Part shown: piece after piece, positions 35,658-46,649 of the stretch
How the letters are laid out: each line of letters begins with the position of its first letter
How positions within the stretch are numbered: position 1 is the first letter of the stretch
Assembly (NCBI GenBank): GCA_037439685.1
Contig: JBBIVO010000001.1
Location: 1-64,000 of the forward strand
Direction of reading: 5' to 3'
Length of the DNA stretch: 64,000 nucleotides
Source: JAGTRB01 sp037439685
Lineage (GTDB): Archaea; Thermoproteota; Bathyarchaeia; TCS64
Translations under genes and position numbers: made by a program
The notes under the pieces: generated by a model
Told to the model about the DNA's origin: nothing
Databases searched by the model: none
What the model saw: the letters and a program-made list of their open reading frames with translations, nothing else

Positions 35658-36677
35658 CTAACTCTCCTTACCTTTACATTTTATTACGTACCTCTCGTCC
35701 GTCTTCGATATCCAGGTGTCGAAGCCCAGATTGGTCAGCAGCATCATCACCTCACCCCATGGGAAGGTTAGGGGCTCCAAGACGGTGATGTGATACCCTC
35801 CATAAACGGAGGATACCTTACCCTTCTCCCCGACGATCTCCTCGAGCTTTGATGGGAGGTCCTCCACGGGCCCTGTTAGCTCCTCCATCAGGGCCGTCCT
35901 AACCCTCACCAGCTCCTCTATCCTAGCCTTATGCTCAGCTATACTGGCCTCGAGCTCCTTCATCCTATCCCTTAGGAGCTGGAGCTCGGCAGCCTCCTCA
36001 ACCCTCTCCACCACCCCCCTAGCCCCACCGATCCACCTCTCCGCATTCCTCGCGACGAGGTCTTTTAGGCCCCAACCCAAGGCTATCCCTAAGCCCACGC
36101 CAGCCCCCACCGCGACCCCCCACCCCAGGGCGTTAGCGAAGATGTAGAGGATTGAGACATCCACCTTCATCACGGAGAGGGCGACTACGGCCACGGCGAA
36201 GTATAGGATAAGCCTCATGCCCAGTATCACCACCCCGGCATACTCAACCCTAGCCTCCAAGCTGGCAGCCCTTAGGAAATCTGCGGCGAAGTCCACGGCA
36301 ACAAAGCCTATTATTAGGATTAGGATCCCGCCGATGAAGCTGGGTAGATAGTGAACAGCGGATGTCACGAAGGGCTCGAGGGCCTTGAACCCCATTATAT
36401 CTATGGCCGTGAGGAGGGAGCCTATGTAAACTAGCCACCTCACAGCGAGGCCTAGGAGAAGGCCTAGGGAGACGCCGGAGCGGTCCAACGCCCTCCCAAG
36501 GAGGGTCCTCCTGAAGGACTCCTCGAGCCTCATCCTCCTTATGAGGCTTGAGACCCCCTTCCCCAGTAGGCGGCCAAACCCCCAACCGACACCAAGGACT
36601 ATTAGGGCCCCAACTATTCTAGGCATAGCCTCAAGGAGGGAGAGCCAGAAGCGCTCCAGTATCCCAATAAGCTGCAT
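35658..36677 (-). CDS. MscS-related membrane protein with coiled-coil and C-terminal domain
   Basis: 339 residues. The N-terminal ~210 residues have the conserved TM-helix repeats of small-conductance mechanosensitive channel relatives (MPRIVGALIVLGVGWGFGRLLG and YLPSFIGGILILIIGFVAVDFAADFLR). A pore-like glycine-rich helix (NALGWGVAVGAGVGLGIALGWGLKD) is followed by a charged coiled coil (~230-275) in place of the usual MscS cytoplasmic cage, and a ~60-residue C-terminal domain. Probably an osmotic or ion-gating membrane protein; transport is not proven. Upstream of the ion transporter in the same direction. Confidence 0.72.
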   Translation of the reverse strand: MQLIGILERFWLSLLEAMPRIVGALIVLGVGWGFGRLLGKGVSSLIRRMRLEESFRRTLLGRALDRSGVSLGLLLGLAVRWLVYIGSLLTAIDIMGFKALEPFVTSAVHYLPSFIGGILILIIGFVAVDFAADFLRAASLEARVEYAGVVILGMRLILYFAVAVVALSVMKVDVSILYIFANALGWGVAVGAGVGLGIALGWGLKDLVARNAERWIGGARGVVERVEEAAELQLLRDRMKELEASIAEHKARIEELVRVRTALMEELTGPVEDLPSKLEEIVGEKGKVSSVYGGYHITVLEPLTFPWGEVMMLLTNLGFDTWISKTDERYVIKCKGKES

Positions 36678-36807
36678 CGGGTTCTCAGAACCGATCTCCA
36701 GACAGGCTAATAAAAGTTTAGCAGAGTAGAAATAAACTACCGTTGGTTTTCCATCGGTTCTGCCATTAAGAACCGCGAACCATAGGCTGGATAATGACTA
36801 CTAAAGA

Positions 36808-37130
36808 TTGAAATCTCCACGACTGAAGTCGGGAGATTCTTGCTTCTAAGATGCTCATCAGTTGGTGCTCATCGCCCTTTTTAGGCTCCCACCTCATTCG
36901 CGTTCATAAACATCAACATAGGCCTCCAAGGGGTTGATAAGCGCTAACGGAGGGCTCTGGATGGAGCAGTAAAGGCTCCGAAAAGGCGCATCCATAGAAC
37001 CAAGCGGAGGAGGCTTGATGAGGCTTCCAACGCCGTGGTACACCTCACGGCCGCGCTAATTTATCTGGCTCTTCGGAGCCCTTGTCTTCATGCCTATGGC
37101 TTGAGGATAGAGCCCATTGGGATCCCCGTC
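36808..37130 (-). mobile_element. Decayed IS200/IS605 (TnpB) right end
   Basis: A hairpin at 36812-36838 (AATCTCC and GGAGATT outer stem, CGACT and AGTCG inner stem, GA loop, one bulged base) is the kind recognised by TnpA at IS200/IS605 ends. Read on the - strand, sequence upstream of it translates in pieces to a tail resembling TnpB C-termini (ALINPLEAYVDVYERE, then RAMSTN) interrupted by stops. No intact transposase remains. The far end of the element was not found. Confidence 0.55.
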
Positions 37131-37264
37131 CTGTGAAGCCTCATGATCCTAATACCCTTCTCCAGATTTATTGAAGGGCTTGGGGTGCCTAGATGGGTTT
37201 TTTGAAGCCACATCGGAGGCGTTTGCCCAGGAGTGGATGAGGAGGATGAGGAGGAGGAGGCGAT

Positions 37265-37423
37265 ATGGAGATGATGAGAAAAAAAAGGATCAGAGAATTG
37301 ATTGAACTTGGCACTCTCACATTAATATTTCCCCTCTACTCTCCACTTCTTTCAGCCATACATCCCTCCATGACAGGAATAGCAGCGATCACCGCTATAT
37401 TGACAGCTCCAAGATATTGTTAA
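37265..37423 (+). CDS. Possible small membrane protein
   Basis: 52 codons from an ATG preceded by a run of GGAGG-like sequence (37243-37260). The N-terminus is basic (MEMMRKKRIRE) and the rest is one hydrophobic segment with prolines (LTLIFPLYSPLLSAIHP, then IAAITAILTA). I do not recognise it. It lies in a long region without other intact genes and could be a chance frame; the positive-inside layout and ribosome-binding site are the only support. Confidence 0.35.
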   Translation: MEMMRKKRIRELIELGTLTLIFPLYSPLLSAIHPSMTGIAAITAILTAPRYC

Positions 37424-37747
37424 GAAAAAGAAGAAACCTTTAAAGAATTAACCAATACTCGTAGGAATTACTAACAATTTAATAAAGATTAATTACAGTC
37501 AACTGTAAGAGAGCTATTAATTTTATCATTTCGCTGTGATATGGATCTTTGGAATCTTTGAAGAGAAGAGAAAGAGATAACTTTTTAAAATAAAATCTTT
37601 AAAAATAATGAAGGGATTATAGTAAACCTTATTGGTGGATAAATTTCACGATGAAGTGAAGTTAATTTTTAGACTTTAGAAAGAGACTTTATAGCTAACT
37701 GAAGCCTTTTATATGCACCTATTCGCTCAATTTTTTCCGGTTGACCC

Positions 37748-38105
37748 GTGGAGTACCCGGCTGAAAAGGCTGGTAAGGTCAAGATATTCTTGGAGGGTGC
37801 AAGGGATTTTTTAGAGGGGCTTAAAGGTGTTTAGGGAGGCCGTTAAGCTCGGGATCATATCAGGATCTGAGATGCTGCGGAGAAGCTGTGGAATGCCACT
37901 ATAAATGCCATGAATGCCCTCATACTGAGCCAACTCGACATAGTTCCAGCAAGCCCCTGGGAGAGTGGGAAGCCTCCTCTATAAGCTAGAGGAGATGAGG
38001 CCCAAGGTTGAGAGGCTCGGATTCGTAGGTAGATATAGTGCGAGGGAGAGATACCGTTGCGGTATCGAACCCTCAGATGCCGATTTGAGGTTCAAGAATA
38101 GATGA
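37748..38105 (+). pseudogene. PaREP1-family-like gene, multiply frameshifted
   Basis: Pieces in three frames join to a small helical protein: GARDFLEGLKGV, then REAVKLG, then DAAEKLWNATINAMNALILSQ, then YKLEEMRPKVERLGF and a terminal ADLRFKNR. The pattern of a helix ending in FLEGL and a helix like AxEKLWxAxxxAxxAL is that of PaREP1/PaREP8 proteins, expanded in thermophilic TACK archaea. At least three frame changes show it is dead. It stands just before the GH20 gene. Confidence 0.5.
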
Positions 38106-38219
38106 TCAGGATCACTCAGCCTCTCCTCGAGGATCATTTCAAAACTTGAAAGAGTGTTGTTTAAAGCTAGGATGAAGGTTTTAATTTTTGGGAGCGAATT
38201 TAGTATTCGGTTATGAGCT

Positions 38220-39872
<1,653 letters not shown>

Positions 39873-39953
39873 TATGGGCCTCCGATGGGTATAATCGGGG
39901 TAATCTCGATGCTCATGCCGTAGATAGAAGAGATGATCGACCCCTCCTCTGTT

Positions 39954-40802
39954 TTAGAGGAGCCTCGCCAACCTATCTGAGACATCCTCTCTAAACCTCT
40001 CAATATATCTCATCACATATTCTACGATGTCCAGTCTAGGGTCCTCGATTAGGGGTGTCAAATCCATGGCTATAGTGGCGGCGGATATGACATCCATCTT
40101 AGATGGGTCGCGAAAGGTGGACTGGGCCCACCTCCTACCGATGGTGGAGAGGTGATACCTCTTACCACCTAATATCTGGGAGTCGTAGACGCCGAGGAGG
40201 GCTAGGGCGAGATTCTCGCGGGAGGAGACGTCGAGCATCACCTTATCCCCATCAACCAACCAGTCCAGATCCCTCCAGACCTCACAACCATATATCCTAA
40301 GAGGCCTAGCCTCCTCGGGGAGCTCCCTTAAAGCCTGGATGGTCCTGATGGCAACAGCCACGTGGCTTTCATGCTTATCCGCCAGGTTATGCGTGTAAAT
40401 AGTCTTAGGCCTAGCCCTCGATATTATCTCCTTTAGATCTATTATTATATCCCGGCTCTTAGGATCCTTCAGGATGGCGCTAGGATAATCTAGGAATATG
40501 ACTCCGCTGTACTCTCCCACAACTGCTGCCTTCCTCTGCTCCCTCCTCCTGATCTCCCACACCTCCTCCTCAGAGTATTTGGCGTACAACCCCTCCCTTG
40601 GGCTCCCCCTCCCATCGGTCACCGTCACCCCTAGAAACCAATTATCCTCGCTCATATAGCACTCAAGGATGCCGTGATAAGCCATGATCTCAAGGTCATC
40701 TTGATGTGCACATACGCCCATGTGGGTAGTCCTCTCCAGGGCCTCATGGGAGGGTCTTCCATCCGGGACGAAGAATTCCGCTTTATCCCTTCTGAACCTC
40801 AT
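39954..40802 (-). CDS. PIG-L/LmbE-family N-acetyl-sugar deacetylase
   Basis: 282 residues. The zinc-binding motif is present as CAHQDDLE (residues ~31-38; the usual AHPDD has Gln for Pro), with the third ligand and a catalytic region in THNLADKHESHVA (~140). The family removes the acetyl group from GlcNAc-type sugars. Convergent with the GH20 gene, and 400 bases from murQ-anmK, it could deacetylate GlcNAc or a related sugar made by the neighbouring enzymes. Confidence 0.85.
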   Translation of the reverse strand: MRFRRDKAEFFVPDGRPSHEALERTTHMGVCAHQDDLEIMAYHGILECYMSEDNWFLGVTVTDGRGSPREGLYAKYSEEEVWEIRRREQRKAAVVGEYSGVIFLDYPSAILKDPKSRDIIIDLKEIISRARPKTIYTHNLADKHESHVAVAIRTIQALRELPEEARPLRIYGCEVWRDLDWLVDGDKVMLDVSSRENLALALLGVYDSQILGGKRYHLSTIGRRWAQSTFRDPSKMDVISAATIAMDLTPLIEDPRLDIVEYVMRYIERFREDVSDRLARLL

Positions 40803-41207
40803 ACATGCCTCTGAATCCCTCTTAATTCAAGGATGGTTTAAACCCTGTCGATAATGGATATGAGCCCAGATCGGTGGAGCCGCAGGCATTCTCCTAGACC
40901 AATAAGGCTCACTAAAAAGGGTAGATGGACTCGAATAAGAGCCTCTCTGGATTAATGGAGGCCGATAGATCATTATAGAGATTTAAAATAATTCGATTTG
41001 ATTTCTAAGGTTTACTCAAACAATTGCGACTACTCATATATCTCCTGTTATGTAATGAGGTCTCAGGCTAACTTTCTCCATTAGGGACCTCTGTCAGATC
41101 TGCAAGGCTCACTAAATTATCTAAGTTTTTCAGTTATCATAGAATTGAAATAGATTCGATTCTTCCATCTGTATCAGAAATGCTAAAAAACCTATGATGG
41201 ATAAAAT
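40803..41207. other. Divergent intergenic region
   Basis: Lies between the PIG-L gene and murQ, transcribed apart. AT-rich from about 40980 to 41200 and should hold the murQ promoter (TTAAAATAATTC near 40982, further A/T runs near 41185). No gene, hairpin or tRNA seen. Confidence 0.4.
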
Positions 41208-42191
41208 TTGAGTGTCATGTATCCAGATGATGAAGGTATAAACGATGTTAGAGAGGGCTTCGATGTTGATCTGGAGTTTGAAAGGGTTTTAACCGAGCAG
41301 AGAAACCCCAGGACCCTTGATATAGATAGAAAGGGCATTACGGAGATTCTAGAGGTGATAAACACCGAAGATGTTGGGGTTCCCCTCGCCGTTGGAAGGG
41401 AGATATCCAGCATCGCCAGGGCGGTCGAGCTTGTCATCGGCGCCCTCAGGGCTGGGGGGCGCCTGATCTATGTGGGGGCGGGGACCAGTGGAAGGCTGGG
41501 GGCCATGGAGGCGGCCGAGTGCCCCCCCACCTTCGGGACCTCTCCACGCATAATACAGGCCGTGGTGGCGGGTGGATGGAAGGCCCTCCACAGCCCCATC
41601 GAGGGTGCAGAGGACGATGAGGATGCCGGGAGGAGGATGATCATTGAGAGGGGGATAGGCCCTAAGGATGTTGTAGTGGGGCTAAGCGCATCTGGGAGCA
41701 CCCCCTTCACCCTGGCGGCGCTGCGAGAGGCTAAGAGGCTAGGGAGTAAGCTTATAGCTATAACAGTCACCCCTGACTCTGAGATCTCTAAGATCGCAGA
41801 TGTCACGGTCGCGCCGGGCGTTGGGCCCGAGGTCATAGCCGGATCCACACGGATGAAGGCTGGAACCGCCCAAAAACTTGTTTTGAACATGATCTCTACA
41901 ACGGCTATGATAAAGATGGGGAAGGTGTATAGCAACCTAATGGTGGACTTAAAACCACTGAATGAGAAGCTGAGATCTAGGGCCGTAAGGATAATCGAGA
42001 ATCTGACAGGGGTTGACAGAAAAACAGCTTATGAGGCCTTTGAGAGGTCCGGCAGGGATGTAAAGACCGCGCTCGTGATGATAGAGGCTGAGACGAATAG
42101 GAGGATCGCCAAGAGGGCTCTAAGAGAGGGTTGCGGAGACATTGGGAAGGCTGTAGAGATCGCAAGAGGTATTATAGAGTTGGATAAGTGA
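41208..42191 (+). CDS. murQ: N-acetylmuramic acid 6-phosphate etherase
   Basis: About 327 residues (TTG at 41208, or ATG at 41217). The N-terminus reads EQRNPRTLDIDRKGITEIL, typical of MurQ. The SIS domain has LIYVGAGTSGRLG and the catalytic-loop ECPPTFGT, then VVGLSASGSTPF and PEVIAGSTRMKAGTAQKLVLN, one of the strongest MurQ signatures. The enzyme cleaves the lactyl ether of MurNAc-6-phosphate to GlcNAc-6-phosphate and D-lactate. GckR (mammalian regulator) shares the fold but not the context. It overlaps anmK by four bases, so both act in one pathway. MurNAc is a bacterial murein sugar, hence unusual in an archaeon. Confidence 0.93.
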   Translation: MSVMYPDDEGINDVREGFDVDLEFERVLTEQRNPRTLDIDRKGITEILEVINTEDVGVPLAVGREISSIARAVELVIGALRAGGRLIYVGAGTSGRLGAMEAAECPPTFGTSPRIIQAVVAGGWKALHSPIEGAEDDEDAGRRMIIERGIGPKDVVVGLSASGSTPFTLAALREAKRLGSKLIAITVTPDSEISKIADVTVAPGVGPEVIAGSTRMKAGTAQKLVLNMISTTAMIKMGKVYSNLMVDLKPLNEKLRSRAVRIIENLTGVDRKTAYEAFERSGRDVKTALVMIEAETNRRIAKRALREGCGDIGKAVEIARGIIELDK

Positions 42192-43429
42192 TTCTGGTTT
42201 ACGGTGTCAAGAACATGGTCCGCCCTTCACCTATAGAGAGGATGAGAAGGAAGAGGGTTAGAAGGATCATAGGGCTGATGTCAGGCACTTCAGCCGACGC
42301 TCTATCGGCTGTGATCGTGGAGGTTGAGGGCCACGGCCTCAAGACCAGGGTTAAGGTGATCAAACACGGGAGCTACAGGTATCCCCAAACCCTTCGAGAT
42401 GGTATCTTCGGGCTCTTCAACCCCGAAACCTCAAGGGTGGACAAGATATGCGGTATGAACTTCGCCTTAGGTCTGTTCTATGCGGATTGCGTCTTGAACC
42501 TGCTCGATGAGGCCGATTTCGAGGCCGAGGATATAGACCTCATGGGGGTTCATGGCCAGACGGTCTATCATGACCCAGAGATCAGGGATCTCTATGGCTT
42601 CAGGACCAGGTCAACCCTCCAGATAGGGGAGCTCGCAGTATTAGCCGAGAGGACGGGTATAACGACGGTGGGGGACTTCAGGAAGAGGGATATCGCGGCG
42701 GGCGGGGAGGGCGCCCCCCTCTCGGCATACATGGACTATATACTCCACAGAGACCCCAGGCGCAACAGGGTCCTTCAGAACATAGGCGGCATAGCCAACC
42801 TGACCTTCATACCCGCAGGGGCATCCCAGGAGGATGTCATAGCCTTCGATACGGGCCCGGGAAACATGATCATAGACGCCATCGTGGAGCACTATACCGG
42901 AGGCCTCCTACACTACGATGAGGGTGGAGCCATAGCGGCTAGGGGGAGGATAAACCGGCCTCTCCTAATGGAGCTCCTCCAGGACCCCTACTACTTAAAG
43001 GCGCCTCCGAAGACAACGGGAAGGGAGAGATTCGGGAAAGGCTATGCCCTCAGACTGGTGAGGTGGGCGGAGGAGAGGGGTCTGGCCTTCGAGGATCTTG
43101 TAGCCACGGCGACAGCCCTCACCGTTGAGACGATAACAGCAGCCTACAAGGGCCTCATACTCCCAAGATACTCCATAGATGAGGTATACGTATCTGGTGG
43201 AGGCGCTAAGAATAAAACCATGATTGAGGGGTTGAGGATGGAGCTTAAGGGAGTAAAGGTCTTGGAGTATGACCTTCTAGGTATCCCCTCAGAGGCTAAG
43301 GAGGCGGTCCTAATGGCAATATTGGCCAATGAGCACATCTTTGGAAACCCATCCAATCTGAGGAGCGCTACGGGAGCTGATAGATATGTGGTTCTCGGGG
43401 TGCTTGTCCCAGGGGGCTCCTCATCATAG
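42188..43429 (+). CDS. anmK: Anhydro-N-acetylmuramic acid kinase
   Basis: 413 residues from GTG at 42188 (internal starts possible before the core). Family landmarks: GLMSGTSADALSAV near residue 31, VHGQTVYH, TVGDFRKRDIAAGGEGAPLSAY, NIGGIANLTF, FDTGPGNMIID and YVSGGGAKN. AnmK phosphorylates 1,6-anhydro-MurNAc while opening the anhydro ring, giving MurNAc-6-phosphate, the substrate of MurQ encoded just upstream with a four-base overlap. The anhydro sugar arises from bacterial lytic transglycosylases. Confidence 0.93.
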   Translation: MILVYGVKNMVRPSPIERMRRKRVRRIIGLMSGTSADALSAVIVEVEGHGLKTRVKVIKHGSYRYPQTLRDGIFGLFNPETSRVDKICGMNFALGLFYADCVLNLLDEADFEAEDIDLMGVHGQTVYHDPEIRDLYGFRTRSTLQIGELAVLAERTGITTVGDFRKRDIAAGGEGAPLSAYMDYILHRDPRRNRVLQNIGGIANLTFIPAGASQEDVIAFDTGPGNMIIDAIVEHYTGGLLHYDEGGAIAARGRINRPLLMELLQDPYYLKAPPKTTGRERFGKGYALRLVRWAEERGLAFEDLVATATALTVETITAAYKGLILPRYSIDEVYVSGGGAKNKTMIEGLRMELKGVKVLEYDLLGIPSEAKEAVLMAILANEHIFGNPSNLRSATGADRYVVLGVLVPGGSSS

Positions 43430-44449
43430 GCCTCCTCCCCTAGTGCTCAGATCCCCCGAGGGGTCAAATAAGGCCCCTTCGAAACCGGGGAGGGATGCCT
43501 CTATGGATTCTAGTATAGCCTCATTCACCTCTATTCCCACCGCGTTCAAGGCCATGAGGACGGCGCCCACTGCGGGCTTAAACCTGGGCTTTATAACCTT
43601 GCACCCGGGGATCTGCGAACTTATCCTCCCCCCCAATGGGTCGGCCATCAAGTCCTCGGCCTCGAAGACTCCGCCTACCAAGGCAAGCTCGAACTCCTCA
43701 CCCTCCATCTCTAAGCCCCTTATCACCGCTAAGGCCAAGGCTTCAAGCTCCTCTAGGGCTCCCCTCAGAATCCTCTGGGAGGCGGGGTCGCCATCCCTAG
43801 CTGCATCCATTACGATGGGGGCCATAGATGCAACCTCATAAACTCGGGGGCCAAATCCATAGAGCTTCTCTATGAGTTCGTATACGTCGCTGACCCCGAG
43901 ATGGGAGATCAGCCTCTCCAGGAGCAGAGTCCTCTCGCCTCTCCCATCATGCGCCCTTAGGGCTGAGATTAGGCCCCTCCTCCCTATATCGAATCCGCTC
44001 CCCTCGTCCCCTAGGAGGTAGCCCCATCCCCCAGCTCTCCTCCTCTTCCCATATCTATTAACGCCGTAGGCTATGGAGCCGGTTCCAGATATAACCACGA
44101 CCCCTGGTTTACAGGCAGTGGCTCCAGCCAGGGCGACGGCTGCATCCGAATCTACGAAGGTCCTCTCCGCTATCCCGAGGTCCTCCATTATACCCTTGTA
44201 GACCCTCCTCCCCCTCGATCCCTCGCCTCCAGCCATGCCCAGATATGCAGCCTCAACCTTCCTAACCCCTCGGCATCCTCTTATGGCTTCCATAATCGCC
44301 TCTTCTAAGGATCTCTTCGCCCCCTCCACCCCGATGGTTATATAGTTGGATGGCCCGCTCACGCCCGCCCCGAGGAGCCTCCCCCCCTCATCTGATAATA
44401 GGCAGATTGTCTTGGTGGCCCCTCCATCGACACCCAATACATGAACCAA
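43424..44449 (-). CDS. BadF/BadG-type N-acetylglucosamine (or MurNAc) kinase
   Basis: 341 residues of the ASKHA fold: phosphate-1 loop GVDGGATKTICLL at the start, FVDSDAAVALAGA near residue 117, ISGTGSIAYGVN near 135 and GGWGYLLGDEGSGFDIG, typical of the eukaryote-like GlcNAc kinase (NAGK/MurK) branch of BadF proteins. It would phosphorylate GlcNAc or MurNAc. It converges on anmK with a six-base overlap, completing a kinase-etherase set. Confidence 0.85.
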   Translation of the reverse strand: MVHVLGVDGGATKTICLLSDEGGRLLGAGVSGPSNYITIGVEGAKRSLEEAIMEAIRGCRGVRKVEAAYLGMAGGEGSRGRRVYKGIMEDLGIAERTFVDSDAAVALAGATACKPGVVVISGTGSIAYGVNRYGKRRRAGGWGYLLGDEGSGFDIGRRGLISALRAHDGRGERTLLLERLISHLGVSDVYELIEKLYGFGPRVYEVASMAPIVMDAARDGDPASQRILRGALEELEALALAVIRGLEMEGEEFELALVGGVFEAEDLMADPLGGRISSQIPGCKVIKPRFKPAVGAVLMALNAVGIEVNEAILESIEASLPGFEGALFDPSGDLSTRGGGL

Positions 44450-44530
44450 TGCTCCCTATCACCATATCGAACTCCATTCTAATTTTCTAAAGGGCTCTTA
44501 AAAAGGCATCAAAGAGTTTCATTCCTGAAG

Positions 44531-44645
44531 CAGGCCGAAGGCCTGGTGGCGTAGGGGCGAGAGGCCATAGGCGGCCCCTCCTCTCTATGGGAGCAGCCCG
44601 TCCAAACCGCCTACAAGGGCCTTCGCCTCAGTCCTGAGGAGGTCG
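44531..44645 (+). ncRNA. Candidate structured RNA (multiple nested inverted repeats)
   Basis: An intergenic GC-rich segment holds several perfect pairings: CGAAGGCC (44536-44543) with GGCCTTCG (44618-44625); TAGGCGG (44568-44574) with CCGCCTA (44607-44613); AGGGGC (44553-44558) with GCCCCT (44574-44579); and CCTCAG (44626-44631) with CTGAGG (44634-44639). The first two are nested and compatible. It does not match the RNase P or SRP RNA conserved blocks I know. It could also be an IS605-type omega-RNA remnant, since the terminal hairpin has that look. Strand is uncertain. Confidence 0.35.
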
Positions 44646-44739
44646 CGGCCTAGTTTAATTAAAGGGTTTAATCCGAGCCGTTTTCGTGCCCATGCCCGAG
44701 ATCCCTGATGAGGTTCGAGCTTGATTTTTGGTCGATGGT

Positions 44740-46059
44740 TTAGAGGAACTCCCTTAAGGACCTCTGCCGCGTTTCGTTGGTGACCCCCTCAGCCCTCTCT
44801 TCTCCTTCTCCCCCTTCCCTAGCTATCCCCTCCCCCCTCTCAGGGAATATTATGATCTGCCCGTAGACCCCATCATAGCCGGGGACAACCTTGATCCTCC
44901 CATCTCTCACGCGGATGATGGCCTTGGCGATCGATGGCTCCACTACCTTCACCATCTCCTCCAGTTCAGCATCTATTAAGACCGAGTATTCATCTCCAAA
45001 ATATGAGACGAGAGGATTGTAGATATTCCAGACCCTCTGCGAGCTTGGGGAGCTCGCGCCGGTAACGGCCGATATGACCTCTGAGAGGGGGAGGAGCTCT
45101 ATGTAGCCAGGTGAGCCTGGGGGCCTGAAGCCGTATGGTCTATCTGCAAGCTCCTCAACTCTCTGCTCAACCCCCTTTGTTAGCCTCCTATGACAGGCTG
45201 GACAGATATCTCCAAGCCTTATAGCCTCCACGGGCGGTAGCGAGACCTTGCACTCCCTGTGGCCTGTCCAGTGATACTTCCCATATGCAGGGTTCGTCTC
45301 GATGGTGAACCTTAGGCGGTTGGGGTCCTTCCTCTTGATCGAGTCCACTATATCCCAGTAAGTTAAGTTTTCAAGCTCGAAGACGTTTGCCTCCCGCCCG
45401 ATCCTCCAGGGCCAGCTCGAATGGGAGTCGCTGTTGGACAGCAGCGTGAACCTATCTAGGGCGCTCAGGCGCCAATTCATGGGAGGATCTGAAGACAGGC
45501 CCGTCTCCAAAGCATGTATGTGCTTGGTCATGTCTTGGTAGCAGTCCTCCATCCTGTCAAAGCCGCTGAATGCTCCGAAGACGCTGAACCATGGGGTCCA
45601 GGCGTGCGCCGGGAAGACCATGTTATCTTCAGAGGCCTCCATTATCTCCTCCACAAAGTGCGATGCGGGCATGTCTAATGTTGGCCTACCATCGGCCTCA
45701 AGGTCTCCATATCTAGATAATCTATCGTTTATCTGCTCAGCCACCTCTAAGCTCGAAGTCAATATAACATGGTGAACCTTCTTCCTTTCATTGTTGAATG
45801 TGAAAACGGTTGAAACCTCTCCGGTTATCATGAAGTGAACATCAGATCTCAGGTTTTTCGGCCTATATAGGCCTGTTCCATCGATCAATTTGAGGCTCTC
45901 CTCAACCTCATGGAGCCATCTTGGATGGGTGAAGTCCCCCGTCCCGACAAGCGATAATCCCTTCATCTTAGCGAAATAGGCTATATCGGTTATATTCATG
46001 TTCGCGCTTGTAGCCCTACTATATTTACTATGAATATGTAAATCCGCTATGACCCTCAT
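44740..46059 (-). CDS. endQ: Endonuclease Q (PHP-domain DNA repair endonuclease)
   Basis: 439 residues, matching archaeal EndoQ. The PHP active site starts with DLHIHSKYS at the N-terminus, then GTGDFTHP near residue 40, GEVSTVF near residue 75, FPAHAWTPWF near residue 155 and SNSDSHSS near residue 224. A zinc-finger module follows (CKVSLPP and CPACHRRL). EndoQ nicks DNA 5' of uracil, hypoxanthine, xanthine and AP sites. The C-terminal ~30 residues are a charged extension. The family is found in some archaea and few bacteria. Confidence 0.88.
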   Translation of the reverse strand: MRVIADLHIHSKYSRATSANMNITDIAYFAKMKGLSLVGTGDFTHPRWLHEVEESLKLIDGTGLYRPKNLRSDVHFMITGEVSTVFTFNNERKKVHHVILTSSLEVAEQINDRLSRYGDLEADGRPTLDMPASHFVEEIMEASEDNMVFPAHAWTPWFSVFGAFSGFDRMEDCYQDMTKHIHALETGLSSDPPMNWRLSALDRFTLLSNSDSHSSWPWRIGREANVFELENLTYWDIVDSIKRKDPNRLRFTIETNPAYGKYHWTGHRECKVSLPPVEAIRLGDICPACHRRLTKGVEQRVEELADRPYGFRPPGSPGYIELLPLSEVISAVTGASSPSSQRVWNIYNPLVSYFGDEYSVLIDAELEEMVKVVEPSIAKAIIRVRDGRIKVVPGYDGVYGQIIIFPERGEGIAREGGEGEERAEGVTNETRQRSLREFL

Positions 46060-46649
46060 GTTCTCTCGCCTACCCTCATATTTTTTGAGGGGGGTCTTAA
46101 CTCCTCTTTCACAAGAAGAGGAGGCCGCCTTCCCTTAGACATGCTCAAACCCACTTCCAACAGTTCCCCATATCTCCTCTGGGGTCCGGTATATTTTAAC
46201 ATGAAACTCTCATCCTCCCGCCATGAAAAAAGGCCCCTCGACGTTGACGTACACCCGTGTCGAGCCCACCCTTCTATGCCCGGGGAATCCTCGACATGCA
46301 GGATATCCTTCCTTTGATGAAGTCGCCTTCTAAAGCCCGATGATATGAATCGGATCTCTTTAAGCCTCAGGTTATTCAACCTCTGAGCCAGGGTTAGACG
46401 TGGTTAGGCTGATGGGGGAGTCTCTAGGGGAGGCCTTAAACCTGTTCTTGGCTCTGCGCCGCTTCACAATCCCGTCCTTGAAATGGACCAGCCCAGGGCG
46501 GTCTAGGCCTCTGAGGGTAATACCAGACGGGTGAGTTAACCATATCCGACCAGCATCTTGGCACTCAGCTCCCTCTTCTAACTCGGCCTATTTACTGCGT
46601 CTAGGTAGGGCATAACCCTTCAATCCCATTTGCTCGTTTTAACACCGTG
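46060..46649. other. Intergenic region, no supported gene
   Basis: Short frames on both strands lack any domain. The segment borders the IS605-type element that begins near 46650. No tRNA found. Confidence 0.4.

Noticed and set aside
44530..44645. SRP RNA or RNase P RNA
   Set aside because: GGGAGCAGCCC is reminiscent of SRP helix 8, but the flanking conserved blocks and the overall size do not fit; RNase P conserved blocks are absent.
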